In this document: positions 8,827-17,158 of the stretch, one piece after another
How positions within the stretch are numbered: the first letter of the stretch is position 1
Layout of the letters: each line of letters opens with the position of its first letter
IMG/VR virus record: IMGVR_UViG_3300049489_000282
Location: 1-41,878 of that record
Strand: one strand, 5' to 3'
Source of the DNA: a virus
DNA length: 41,878 nt
The notes under the pieces: model-generated
Told to the model about the DNA's origin: nothing
Database searches by the model: none
Seen by the model: only the letters and a program-made list of their open reading frames with translations
Made by a program: the position numbers and the translations under genes

Positions 8827-9042
8827 ATGGACGGAAAAGAAATCGGAGCAATTTTGCTCAAGCGCATCGACGTAAAAGGTCTTGTTTGTGAAGACGTAAT
8901 GGCTATCGTAAAAGTTAAGTTAGAAGAAATCGTAAAAGATTCTAGCAATTCTTTTGATGACGCTGCATTTGCAATGCTTTGGCCACTACTTGAAAAAGGC
9001 GTCTCTGAAGGTCTAGATAAATTACTAGAGCCGAAAGTATAA
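8827..9042 (+). CDS. Hypothetical protein, 71 aa
   Basis: Preceded by AAAGGGGAATAAA, a strong ribosome binding site. The protein is helical and acidic with no membrane segment. The first half (IDVKGLVCEDVMAIVKVKLEEIV) reads as amphipathic helices. It lies one base before the next small gene in the possible lysis cluster. No family recognised. Confidence 0.65.
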   Translation: MDGKEIGAILLKRIDVKGLVCEDVMAIVKVKLEEIVKDSSNSFDDAAFAMLWPLLEKGVSEGLDKLLEPKV

Positions 9043-9043
9043 T

Positions 9044-9298
9044 ATGAATTTACTAGTAAGTGTGCTGAGTAAAATCGGAACGATACTAGTTACGAAACTT
9101 GCCAGTTGGTTCTGGCAGGTTTTGTCTATCTTTATTGCTAAAAAAGAGTTTGAGAAAAAAGTAGATGGCCAAATTTCTGAATTAAAAGATGCTGTAAATG
9201 ACGCTAAAAAAGATGGGGTTATAAGTGATGACGAAGAAAAAAAGATTCGCGATGCTAGTCGTAATCTCATTGATGGCACTTTTAACGACAAGATGTAA
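9044..9298 (+). CDS. Small protein with hydrophobic N-terminus and coiled coil (possible lysis/spanin-like)
   Basis: 84 residues. The first 32 are hydrophobic and amphipathic with three Trp or Phe-rich turns (ASWFWQVLSIFIAKK), followed by a charged helix (FEKKVDGQISELKDAVND). This arrangement, membrane anchor plus coiled coil, is that of inner-membrane spanins and some holins. A second gene with an exported N-terminus starts inside its 3' end in another frame, as in Rz/Rz1 pairs. The lysis role is inference. Confidence 0.55.
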   Translation: MNLLVSVLSKIGTILVTKLASWFWQVLSIFIAKKEFEKKVDGQISELKDAVNDAKKDGVISDDEEKKIRDASRNLIDGTFNDKM

Positions 9299-9509
9299 AA
9301 TAACTGAGCCAGACATTTATCTGTGCGCCATTGTTAATAACAATAAAGCTACTTGCTTCCCATCTAAAAAAGCTAAACCTGAGTATGATATGTCAGTATC
9401 GGAAATGACAGGGTTTATTTGTGCTAGTCCTGATGATTTTGGAACAATTAAAAAACATCATTCGGAGCTACATAAAGCCATAGATAAGAAAGCCAAAAAT
9501 GGCTTTTAG
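9228..9509 (+). CDS. Exported small protein, possible lipoprotein (overlapping gene)
   Basis: 93 residues from the ATG; a GTG lies one codon earlier. The first 71 bases are read in a different frame from the gene before it. The N-terminus MTKKKRFAMLVVISLMALL is a signal sequence, followed by TTRC, which resembles a lipobox except for Arg at -1. Three more Cys residues follow. This could be an outer-membrane spanin subunit or a superinfection-exclusion lipoprotein. The unusual Arg makes lipidation uncertain. Confidence 0.6.
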   Translation: MTKKKRFAMLVVISLMALLTTRCKITEPDIYLCAIVNNNKATCFPSKKAKPEYDMSVSEMTGFICASPDDFGTIKKHHSELHKAIDKKAKNGF

Positions 9510-11736
9510 TGTAACCGATGCGGCACAAGCTGCAAGTCAATCAAGTCTACTAACTCCACAAATAGTATTTGAAATAGACGGAGTTGAGACACTTTACGGC
9601 ATAGTGCCAATTAAGAAATACACGCGCATAGGTGATTTTGTAATTGGTGATCTTGATATCGTTATTGGTGGATATACTGATTTAGAGTTACAGGAAAGTT
9701 TAATTAGCTTTAAAGAAACGTCTAATGAAATAAGTCAGACGTTAAATTTAGATCGAGGAACGAACGAATCACTAACGACATTTAGTGTTGCGCTGGTTGA
9801 CCTTAATTCTAAAATCACACGCCTCATAACTCCAGCGGAAGTAGTGGCCGATGTGCTAGGTAGACAGTGCCGTATATGGCTCGGTTTTGCTAACACTGGA
9901 TGGAAAGATGATTACCTAATTATATTTCGTGGCGTGATAGATACAGTTGAAGCAAAGCAAGGTTTAGTAGTTTTTAAAATATCTCAGGACGCTAGAAAAA
10001 GGTCTAAGGCATTTATTAAAGGCTCAACTGAATTAAATGGTGCGATAAATGATTCGGTTACGACCATAACAGTTGATTCAACTACATCGTTTTTATCTCC
10101 TTACACTGGTGCTAACGGATCAGTAGATACAACTATAAAATTATATGTGCGTATAGATGATGAGATAATTCGCTATACTGGCACAACTGGCACAACATTT
10201 ACTAGCATGACAAGAGGGCAACTAGGCACTGTAGCAGCGGCACATGATGACAGTGCGACAGTAGATGCGTTTTTAGTTTTAGAAGGTAACGCCATTGACC
10301 TAGCTCTTAAAGTTATGCTCTCCGGTCGCAATGGTAATTATGTGACTGGTGTGGATGTAACTAATTTTGTTAGAATTGATGGCGCGACAACTATTGCTAA
10401 CTCTATATTTTTTAGCCTAATTAATTTAGTGCAGGAATATAATGTTACGGCTGGCGACTTTATAACTACTACAGGCGCATCAAATGGTGCCAATAACGTC
10501 ACCAATAAAGTTATCACTGAGGTTACTCAAACAGATAATGGATATTACATAGTAGTAGATGGCGTGACGTTTGTTGAGGAAACTGGAAGTGCTGCGACAA
10601 TTTCATTTAGAAGTCAGTACGATACACTTGGCGATGGGCTTGCGATGGCTCCATATGAAGTGGACATAGCACAGCATTTAGATATTCAGCTTAAATATAT
10701 TTCTAGTGCTGATATGCGAATTTACATAAAAGACACTATAGAAAATGGTATGGAGTTTTTAGCTGAGCAATTATATAATCCCTTATCAATGTTTAGTATC
10801 CCTAGAAATGCGCAAAGCTCAGTAGGCATACATCAAGGCCCGATACCAGGCTCAAACATTAAAACAATTGATGCTAGTAACGTAACAAATGCAGCATCGT
10901 TAACAGTAAGTCGAAGTATAAATAAAAACTTCTTTAATGGTGTTGTTTATAAATACGATGAAGACGCATTAGAGGATAAATTTAATTCTGGTTATGTTAC
11001 CATTGACGGAACGTCTGTCACACAAATCCCTGTAGGTAATAAGCCATTAATAATAGATGCTAAAGGTTTTAGGACTGAGCTATCAGGTTTAAATCTAGCG
11101 ACACAAGCGGCATCAAGACGGCTAACTAAATATAAGTTTGCGGCTGAATTTATAAAATCAGTTGCTGTAGCATTTGGCTCTATTGGTTTTGATATAGAGA
11201 TCGGTGATAAAGTAATTGTAGATATGGCTTCACTTAAACTAAGCGATATTAACTCAGCGACCAGATCAGGTGCTAAGAGGTTATTTGAGGTCATAAATAA
11301 AACGCTTAATATAAGTAAAGCTGAAGTAAAACTTGATTTACTTGACAGCAATTTCGGTCTTACGTCACGATATAGCTTAATAGCTCCAGCATCTATAGTT
11401 AAGTCTGGATCAAGCGATACGACTTTTGTGCTTGATCCGAGTTACAACACTACTAGATATGGAACGGCTGAATATAAAAAGTGGATAAATTATGTTGGAT
11501 GTTTTGTTAAAATTCATAGTAGTGATTTTAGTGTTTCTGGCACAAGTTATATTAGCTCTATCGCTGGTAACACTATCACTGTTAGTAGCTCTTTGGGGTT
11601 CACTCCTGTAGCTGGTTACATAATGGAATTAGGTGACTATGATAATCAAACGGATGACGTTAAATTAGTTTATGCAGCAATGAGTGATGGCGATAATAAT
11701 TTCGGTGACGGCAATATGCCGTACCAAATGAGTTAG
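9499..11736 (+). CDS. Tail tip/baseplate hub-like protein
   Basis: 745 residues, start overlapping the previous stop. The N-terminal 180 residues are beta-rich with the pattern of tail hub proteins that build a ring at the tube end (LDLDRGTNESLTTFSVALVD type strands). An inserted module near residues 190-255 (DEIIRYTGTTGTTFTSMTRG followed by AHDD) is a small beta domain found in several phage tail proteins. The middle and C-terminal parts again resemble hub domains. By position and size this is the main tip component. A specific family is not certain. Confidence 0.65.
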   Translation: MAFSVTDAAQAASQSSLLTPQIVFEIDGVETLYGIVPIKKYTRIGDFVIGDLDIVIGGYTDLELQESLISFKETSNEISQTLNLDRGTNESLTTFSVALVDLNSKITRLITPAEVVADVLGRQCRIWLGFANTGWKDDYLIIFRGVIDTVEAKQGLVVFKISQDARKRSKAFIKGSTELNGAINDSVTTITVDSTTSFLSPYTGANGSVDTTIKLYVRIDDEIIRYTGTTGTTFTSMTRGQLGTVAAAHDDSATVDAFLVLEGNAIDLALKVMLSGRNGNYVTGVDVTNFVRIDGATTIANSIFFSLINLVQEYNVTAGDFITTTGASNGANNVTNKVITEVTQTDNGYYIVVDGVTFVEETGSAATISFRSQYDTLGDGLAMAPYEVDIAQHLDIQLKYISSADMRIYIKDTIENGMEFLAEQLYNPLSMFSIPRNAQSSVGIHQGPIPGSNIKTIDASNVTNAASLTVSRSINKNFFNGVVYKYDEDALEDKFNSGYVTIDGTSVTQIPVGNKPLIIDAKGFRTELSGLNLATQAASRRLTKYKFAAEFIKSVAVAFGSIGFDIEIGDKVIVDMASLKLSDINSATRSGAKRLFEVINKTLNISKAEVKLDLLDSNFGLTSRYSLIAPASIVKSGSSDTTFVLDPSYNTTRYGTAEYKKWINYVGCFVKIHSSDFSVSGTSYISSIAGNTITVSSSLGFTPVAGYIMELGDYDNQTDDVKLVYAAMSDGDNNFGDGNMPYQMS

Positions 11737-11743
11737 GGGAAAT

Positions 11744-12628
11744 ATGGCAGACATAGCTTCAAATATTAGTAAATTAAATGATATCGAGATAAACCTTGAC
11801 GCATCAGTGAGTGAACAACTTTTTAATAAAATAGGTGCAAACATAAATGCTCTTATTGATTTAGCTGGTCAGTATGAAGCTATTACTGCAAGCGGTACGT
11901 GGCAAGTGCCTGAGTCTGTAAGCCGCATAAGTGTTTTATTAGTTGGTGGCGGCGGCGGCGGCGGCGGCGGTGCCGGTGGTACTGGCGTTAATGCTGGATC
12001 AGGCGGCGGTGGCGGTGGAGGCGGCGATAATATTTGTACTATTTTAAATGTAACTCCACTTGAGACTTTAACAGTAGGTATCGGTGCGGCTGGAACGGCT
12101 GGTGCTGCTGGAACGGCTGGCGGTGGCGCTGGCGGTACAGGCGGCACTGGTGGAAATACAACTTTAGTTTCTAGTTTATATTCTTTATTATCTACAGGCG
12201 GCATCGGTGGAGTAGGCGGAACATTATTAGGTGCTGGCGGAGTTGGCGGTGACGGAGGCGGTTACGCGATGAAAGGCGCTGGCGGTGCTGGCGGCGCAAC
12301 AGGCGTTTACGCTGGCGGATCAGGCGGCGGTGGCGGCGGCGGTGCTACTGGTAACGCTACTGGCGCAACAGGTTCAAGATCATTTTTTATTTCATCACAA
12401 AGCTCAGGCGGTACAGCTACCAATACGGCTGGCGGCGGCGGCGGCGGCGGTTCATGCTTAACTGTTGGAGGTAATGGAGGCGCAGGCGGTACTTCTTTAA
12501 CAGTCGGCGGATCTGGAGCAGCAAATTCAGGTGCTGGCGGCGGCGGCGGCGGCGGTCGAGGTACATCTAGTGCAGTCGGTATGGCTGGCGGAGCAGGCGG
12601 CTCGGGATATATTTTAATCTCATGGTAA
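11744..12628 (+). CDS. Glycine-rich distal tail adhesin
   Basis: 294 residues. A short N-terminal attachment part (residues 1-45) is followed by ITASGTWQVPESVSRISVLL, the usual lead-in to glycine-rich phage tail proteins. Then come long Gly runs separated by variable loops (for example KGAGGAGGATGVYAGG). The end is GYILISW, also typical. Such proteins (T-even gp38/S16 type) stack polyglycine-II helices and expose the loops as receptor-binding tips. GGC/GGT-rich tracts make the gene locally GC-rich against its surroundings. Confidence 0.8.
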   Translation: MADIASNISKLNDIEINLDASVSEQLFNKIGANINALIDLAGQYEAITASGTWQVPESVSRISVLLVGGGGGGGGGAGGTGVNAGSGGGGGGGGDNICTILNVTPLETLTVGIGAAGTAGAAGTAGGGAGGTGGTGGNTTLVSSLYSLLSTGGIGGVGGTLLGAGGVGGDGGGYAMKGAGGAGGATGVYAGGSGGGGGGGATGNATGATGSRSFFISSQSSGGTATNTAGGGGGGGSCLTVGGNGGAGGTSLTVGGSGAANSGAGGGGGGGRGTSSAVGMAGGAGGSGYILISW

Positions 12629-13110
12629 ATTTATTTTATAAAATTAAATTATGGTTTGTAAGTTTATTTAAGAAAAAGGATTTGCGAGTGACGTTACCAG
12701 ATGACATGCCAGAGTGGTTACGAATTGCTAAAAAAGAAATAGGCGTTATTGAAACCACAAACGGAGATAACCCTAGAATACTTCAATACCATCTAGTGAC
12801 AAAACTAAAAGCTAAAACCGAGGATACGCCTTGGTGTGCAGCATTTGTATGCTGGTGTTTAGAGCAGGCCGGTATAGTTTCAACTCGATCAGCATGGGCT
12901 AAAGATTTTTTAAATTGGGGAGTGGAAATAGATAAGCCTCGTGTTGGTTGTATAGTTGTTTTCAGTCGTGGAAATGTTGGCGGCCATGCGGGTTTTTATG
13001 TGTCTGAAACTAAAACCCACATTATGATTTTAGGCGGCAACCAAAGCAATATGGTTAACATGAGTGAATATTCTAAATCAAATTTACTTGGGTTTAGGTG
13101 GCCAGTTTGA
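12622..13110 (+). CDS. Endolysin, CHAP/NlpC-type cysteine amidase or endopeptidase
   Basis: 162 residues, overlapping the adhesin stop by seven bases. The catalytic set is visible: Cys72 in TPWCAAFVCW, His122 in GGHAGFYV and Asn140 in LGGNQS, as in the TIGR02594/CHAP-like family. The substrate is peptidoglycan stem peptides or their amide link. Residues 1-20 (MVNLFYKIKLWFVSLFKKK) are hydrophobic and basic, which could act as a membrane anchor or weak export signal. No cell-wall-binding domain follows. It breaks the wall at the end of infection. Confidence 0.85.
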   Translation: MVNLFYKIKLWFVSLFKKKDLRVTLPDDMPEWLRIAKKEIGVIETTNGDNPRILQYHLVTKLKAKTEDTPWCAAFVCWCLEQAGIVSTRSAWAKDFLNWGVEIDKPRVGCIVVFSRGNVGGHAGFYVSETKTHIMILGGNQSNMVNMSEYSKSNLLGFRWPV

Positions 13111-13622
13111 GCGCAAAACGAGCGTTAGAAAACTATTTAAGAAAGAGTGCAGGGTTAAAACGTGAAACAAAACCGAAAAAGCACAAAACGTCAAATCGCG
13201 AGCCGGAACGTGAAGTCCAAAAAGCGGTCACACAGTGGTGCAAAGAAAAAGGATTTGACGTTTCAGTTGTCGAATCAAAAGCCGTCTATTCAAGATCAGC
13301 CGGAAGATATTTGCGAGGACAAACAGAAGCCGGATTTTCTGACATTGTTGGGACTGACACCAATGGTAAGGCAATATTTATTGAACTTAAAGCGGCAGGC
13401 AAACTATCGACTCTTAAGCCGCATCAATATGATTTTCTCCTCAGAAAAATTCGACTGGGCGCTTTTGCTGTTTGCGTTGACTCTGCTGTTTTGCTCGATA
13501 GCATTTATTCTAGGTGGACTAATCTCGCCGATCATCCGGCACATGCTAAGCGGTATTTAGAAGAGCTGCTGCCTAAATCAAAACTCACCAGGGAAATGCT
13601 AGATCATGAATTTAAATTCTAG
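13098..13622 (+). CDS. VRR-NUC domain nuclease
   Basis: 174 residues from a GTG inside the endolysin 3' end; a TTG at 13,107 is an alternative. After a basic leader (residues 18-35) comes the VRR-NUC core: Glu39 in the first helix, Asp82 in GFSDIVG, Glu96-x-Lys98 in FIELKAAG and Gln110 in KPHQYDF. These are the PD-(D/E)xK catalytic positions. Phage copies are thought to act on branched DNA before or during packaging, or to serve as HNH-like packaging partners. Here it lies at the end of the rightward late operon. Confidence 0.85.
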   Translation: MASLSAKRALENYLRKSAGLKRETKPKKHKTSNREPEREVQKAVTQWCKEKGFDVSVVESKAVYSRSAGRYLRGQTEAGFSDIVGTDTNGKAIFIELKAAGKLSTLKPHQYDFLLRKIRLGAFAVCVDSAVLLDSIYSRWTNLADHPAHAKRYLEELLPKSKLTREMLDHEFKF

Positions 13623-13830
13623 AGAAATAAAAGCTGGTACAATTCTTATTTGCCCTAAATGCAGGGAGCATGTGGCTGTAGTGGCTAGAACTATTTATCC
13701 TGATTTTTCATTTGATTGGCGAGTTATTGTCCCTATCAATGACTCAACACCGATAGGGATTTCAAGTTGCTGTGATGAAAGATATGTTACATTCTCAGGT
13801 TTATTTTTTACCGAGAGCGGAGCAATTTAA
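13606..13830 (+). CDS. Small putative zinc-binding protein
   Basis: 74 residues, starting inside the nuclease gene's last codons. It has one CPKC knuckle (C16/C19) and a second cysteine pair, C55-C56, which could complete a zinc site. The rest is beta-like. It is the last rightward gene of the late block and overlaps the converging coiled-coil gene by four bases, leaving no room for a terminator between them. No function recognised. Confidence 0.65.
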   Translation: MNLNSREIKAGTILICPKCREHVAVVARTIYPDFSFDWRVIVPINDSTPIGISSCCDERYVTFSGLFFTESGAI

Positions 13831-14054
13831 TCACAAGTTGCTTCGTTTGTAGCTAAAATTAATTTCTTTAACTTTTTGCCCATTGCAATTTCACGCTGCG
13901 ACAAAAGAGTTATTTGTTTCTCTAATTCATCTATTTTATCAGTTAGTGGACTTATATTGTGATTATGGAGGGCATCAACTCTTTCTAGTAAAAGGTTTAG
14001 CTTCCAAAAATATTGAAGCATCTTGTTTTCGGCTCTAGCTAATTCAGTTTCCAT
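13827..14054 (-). CDS. Coiled-coil protein, 75 aa
   Basis: Almost entirely helical, with a leucine heptad run around residues 15-60 (LNLLLERVDALHNH, ITLLSQREIAMG) and a basic tail. It is the last gene of the leftward operon and its ATG overlaps the stop of the single-strand binding protein gene by one base. It may bind the upstream recombination proteins, which is inference from co-transcription only. Confidence 0.65.
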   Translation of the reverse strand: METELARAENKMLQYFWKLNLLLERVDALHNHNISPLTDKIDELEKQITLLSQREIAMGKKLKKLILATNEATCD

Positions 14055-14524
14055 TAGAACGGCAGACTTTCATCGGCTTGAACTACTGCAGCTAGAATTT
14101 CTTTACTCAAATCAGCCACATCATTTATATAAACATTATGCGCGTCGCCTGTTGTGCCATCTTTTTTAGGATATGTGCGGTGTTTAGCATATACCTCAAC
14201 AGATTTACCAACAGTTGAATCTAAAAATGTTCCAAGTGTATCCATTTTCATGTCAGCTTGTGCGCCGAGTTTCATTAGTTCTTTTTTTAAAATCGCTGCA
14301 CCAACTTCGTTAAATGAAAAGTTAGCAAAGATAAGTCTGCCATAATGTTCATTTTGACCTCTAATTTTATACCAGATGCTGACTTGATTAGGCGTTTTAG
14401 TTTGATCGAGTGTGGCTCGTTCAATTGTCGCCATATAAGTACCAGTCGGCACTGGTGCTAGTTCTTTAGTAGCAGTTTGTGGGGTATCAATTTTAGCTGA
14501 ATCCCATAGATTTTGTAAGCTCAT
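14054..14524 (-). CDS. DUF669-like single-strand DNA-binding protein
   Basis: 156 residues, AGGAG upstream. The sequence follows the DUF669 pattern: PVPTGTYMATIERATLDQTK near residues 25-44, a strand with YGRLIFANFSF, a helix with LKKELMKLG, and a basic beta hairpin (KHRTYPKKDGTTGDAHNVYI). It ends in an acidic tail ADESLPF, the kind of C-terminus by which SSBs recruit partners. It lies directly after the Sak4-like ATPase, the usual pairing in phages. Role: coating single strands in replication and recombination. Confidence 0.8.
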   Translation of the reverse strand: MSLQNLWDSAKIDTPQTATKELAPVPTGTYMATIERATLDQTKTPNQVSIWYKIRGQNEHYGRLIFANFSFNEVGAAILKKELMKLGAQADMKMDTLGTFLDSTVGKSVEVYAKHRTYPKKDGTTGDAHNVYINDVADLSKEILAAVVQADESLPF

Positions 14525-14540
14525 TTATTACTCCTTTTGT

Positions 14541-15215
14541 TTATTGTTTTTGGTTCATATTCCAATTTTTAATTAAGCGACCAGTTTCTTCGGTGATTTT
14601 AAAAGGTATTGGATCTGAAAATAGTCCAGTGCGATCTTTAGACGCTACTGCCATGTGATCCATGTTAATTGATAAACTTAATGAAACTTCATACTCAAAA
14701 CCTTCACGCTGAATTTCTTTTAGGCCAAATTTTTCAACCTGTTTTTTGCCATTCTTTTCAACCATAGCAGTTTCTTGTTTTGATCTAAGGGTGCAAATAA
14801 TATGAGCCTTGCTTTGTAATATTGAATTAACAAAAGCCTGGTGCATAGGTGTTACTGTATTCCAGTCTTTCCATTGGCCTCCCAATTTAGCATGTATTTT
14901 TAGACACTCTTCCCACTCATGGGTTCCGCTATCTAAAATAATAAATTTAAACCCCTGCGCAACACAATAATCAATGGCCTTAACATATCTTTGTGGTTCA
15001 AATGGTGCTTCAAATGGCAATACTGAATAACAGCCTAGGTCTTCATATAAATTTGCAGAACCATTTTCAGTATCAATAACCACAACCTCATCGAATGACC
15101 CCATGAAACCTTTGGCTAAAAGAAGAGAACTATAAGTTTTGCCACTACCACTTGCGCCTGACACAGCCATTTTCAAATACGCTTCACTACGTTTTGCTTT
15201 TTTAATTAAAGACAT
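14541..15215 (-). CDS. RecA-fold ATPase, Sak4/AAA_24-type recombinase
   Basis: 224 residues. Walker A at residues 20-27 (GASGSGKT), a strand ending in VVVIDTE, and Walker B at FIILDSG with Asp95. Size and motif spacing match phage Sak4 single-strand annealing or strand-exchange ATPases. Its partner is the DUF669-like protein encoded 16 bases downstream. The start has GAGGTG upstream, and this site lies in the loop between AATTCA and TGAATT arms (15,217-15,235), a possible small hairpin that presents the binding site. Confidence 0.85.
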   Translation of the reverse strand: MSLIKKAKRSEAYLKMAVSGASGSGKTYSSLLLAKGFMGSFDEVVVIDTENGSANLYEDLGCYSVLPFEAPFEPQRYVKAIDYCVAQGFKFIILDSGTHEWEECLKIHAKLGGQWKDWNTVTPMHQAFVNSILQSKAHIICTLRSKQETAMVEKNGKKQVEKFGLKEIQREGFEYEVSLSLSINMDHMAVASKDRTGLFSDPIPFKITEETGRLIKNWNMNQKQ

Positions 15216-15269
15216 AAATTCACCTCACATGAATTAAAGTTTATTGATTTATATATGTATAGCGTTTTA

Positions 15270-15500
15270 CTAGATTTGTGTACTAATATTTTTAGCTTTT
15301 AAAATATCAATCAATGCGTCACATTTAGCATTATGGTCAGGCAGATCGAATTGGACTTTATACCATTCGTTATAAATATCATCGCCAAATGATTTAGCGT
15401 ACAGGATCAGCCGCAGCTTCGGATCGGTTATCATCGGTGAAGACCACTCCGTTGTAACATTTCTGCCATTCACGTCTGTGAAGTTTTGTCTTATCTGCAT
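15270..15500 (-). CDS. Hypothetical protein, 76 aa
   Basis: A GAGGAAC sequence lies just before the ATG, so the start is well supported. The protein is mixed alpha/beta with a DxxDxY-type acidic central part (YAKSFGDDIYNEWYKVQF) and no cysteine pairs beyond one. It sits between the glycosyltransferase and the Sak4-like gene. No family recognised. Confidence 0.7.
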   Translation of the reverse strand: MQIRQNFTDVNGRNVTTEWSSPMITDPKLRLILYAKSFGDDIYNEWYKVQFDLPDHNAKCDALIDILKAKNISTQI

Positions 15501-15642
15501 TTTGTTCCTCTGTTTGTATTGTAAAAGGCATGTTTTTAAAATGTAAATCTAGCATCATATAGGCATGGGCTAGACTAGAAAATTTTAAAATTATTGATCT
15601 TGCCCCATATTCTTTTGGCAAACTTACTATAGCTTTCAGCAT
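15394..15642 (-). CDS. Hypothetical protein overlapping two neighbours, 82 aa
   Basis: The ATG has a strong GGGGGAG nine bases upstream and lies within the last 68 bases of the glycosyltransferase gene. Its 3' part runs for 107 bases in a different frame over the next gene. The first half (KAIVSLPKEYGARSIILKFS, then a helix) reads like a real protein, whereas the last third uses codons dictated by the overlapping gene. It may be a true short gene that has lost its original stop. Confidence is modest. Confidence 0.4.
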   Translation of the reverse strand: MLKAIVSLPKEYGARSIILKFSSLAHAYMMLDLHFKNMPFTIQTEEQNADKTKLHRREWQKCYNGVVFTDDNRSEAAADPVR

Positions 15643-17158
15643 TCCTACACTCCCCCATGTACAAATCTAGTAGCACAGGGAGCTGTATATACGCATTAAA
15701 TATGGTAATTGCCACAAGAATTGTAAAATTTATATAGTTATAGCCTTGAGTAATTCGGTATATGACCATAGATAGGGTAATTATGGGTGTTAATATGGTT
15801 ATAAAGGCATAGAATTTCATGAAATCCTGATACCTTTTCGAGTTATTTGTTCCGCCGGTCGGAATCCAAGCCTCTGCCGTCTGCATGATTATGTCTTTAA
15901 GTGCATAAATATGTGCATAAAATGATACTTGCCGGACGCGCAAAACGTCTAAATCATACGGCAATTTCTGCCAGTATTTCATGTAAACTGTTGATAGAAA
16001 AAGACTGGGGATAGAGAAAAGTAAATTGAACCAATAAATATATTCAGGATGAAATATCAAAAGATAAATTGATGGTATAGTGGCGAATATCACAGATAGG
16101 CCTGTTGTTAAATAATAAAACATGCCAGACAAGTAACAAATCTTTTGCATTACGCTCATGCCTTTTGCCCAAAATTCTTTTGACAACATCAAGTCAAGTG
16201 AACCCATTGACCAGCGATAGTATTGCGTAAAAAAAGATTTCCAATTTTCAGGGCATGTGCCCATTGCTAAGTTTATTGGGATATATTTAACTTTACCGCC
16301 AACTGCTGCGAGCCTGAAGCCAGTTCTAACGTCTTCAGAAAACCCGATGGCCGATGTGCCGCCAAACTGTTCGAGTGCTGATCTTCTATAGCAAGCATTA
16401 CTGCCGACGCATATCGCACCATCGAACGTATCGCGTGATACTTGAATCAGTCTATAAAATAATTCCTGCACACTTGCTGACCCTTTTTGCACCCTAGTTA
16501 ATTCATTTGTAACTTCAAAAAACTGAGGGCTTTGCACAATGCCAACAGAATTATCAACATACATATATGGCATCACGTTTATAATAAAATCAGTTCGCGG
16601 GCAAAAATCGGCGTCAAATATAATAAAAAAAGGTGCAGTTGTTTTAGTAAACGAATGACGGAGGTTCCCCGCCTTTTTTAATTCATTTGTTCCGCGATCT
16701 ATATAATTAAATTGAAAAATTTCGGCTAACTTTTCTACATCTTTTGAGTGACCATCATCTAGCACATATACTTTTATTTTACCCTCATGCGCCTCAACAA
16801 GTTTTGAAACATAGACCCATGTATTTCTAATCAGCTCTATCGGCTCATTACATACTGGTAGCAAAATATCTATTTCTTCATTAGCTGATGGCACATGATA
16901 GCGCGTGATAAGCCCAACATGCCTATCGAAATTAAAATCATCGCCAAATATTCCGACAGCATAAGTAAGCAGCAAGTAGATGATAGTTAATATAGAAAAT
17001 ATTAAATACGGCACAAATGCAGGATTTGATTTAATAAATAAAATCATACCGACTGTTAGCAGTATTGTCGATAGCGCAGACAATGAATATAAATCACGTC
17101 TGCCGCTATCTAAGTATAAAAACTTTTGTATATTATTTGGCGATTTGGGTAAATACAT
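15575..17158 (-). CDS. Processive family-2 glycosyltransferase (cellulose/hyaluronan synthase-like)
   Basis: 527 residues with every hallmark of a membrane polysaccharide synthase. Two N-terminal membrane helices (about 27-45 and 50-70) come first, then the GT2 core: YVLDDG (134-136), KAGNLRH (162-168), FDADF (182-184), QSPQFF (209-214), FSED (274-276) and the acceptor motif QYYRW (312-316). About four more helices follow (335-372, 375-392, 450-467, 476-498), with WIPTGGTNN at 431-439 where the gating loop lies in BcsA. No PilZ domain follows, so no cyclic-di-GMP control is expected. It should polymerise a UDP-sugar and push the chain through the inner membrane. The sugar cannot be told from sequence. 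Confidence 0.88.
   Translation of the reverse strand: MYLPKSPNNIQKFLYLDSGRRDLYSLSALSTILLTVGMILFIKSNPAFVPYLIFSILTIIYLLLTYAVGIFGDDFNFDRHVGLITRYHVPSANEEIDILLPVCNEPIELIRNTWVYVSKLVEAHEGKIKVYVLDDGHSKDVEKLAEIFQFNYIDRGTNELKKAGNLRHSFTKTTAPFFIIFDADFCPRTDFIINVMPYMYVDNSVGIVQSPQFFEVTNELTRVQKGSASVQELFYRLIQVSRDTFDGAICVGSNACYRRSALEQFGGTSAIGFSEDVRTGFRLAAVGGKVKYIPINLAMGTCPENWKSFFTQYYRWSMGSLDLMLSKEFWAKGMSVMQKICYLSGMFYYLTTGLSVIFATIPSIYLLIFHPEYIYWFNLLFSIPSLFLSTVYMKYWQKLPYDLDVLRVRQVSFYAHIYALKDIIMQTAEAWIPTGGTNNSKRYQDFMKFYAFITILTPIITLSMVIYRITQGYNYINFTILVAITIFNAYIQLPVLLDLYMGECRNAESYSKFAKRIWGKINNFKIF

Noticed and set aside
11869-12204. Proline-rich minus-strand frame in the adhesin gene
   Set aside because: It is the complement of glycine codons and has no independent support.
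13162-13560. 132-codon frame within the VRR-NUC nuclease gene
   Set aside because: The nuclease frame carries all PD-(D/E)xK motifs, while this frame has only chance hydrophobic stretches.
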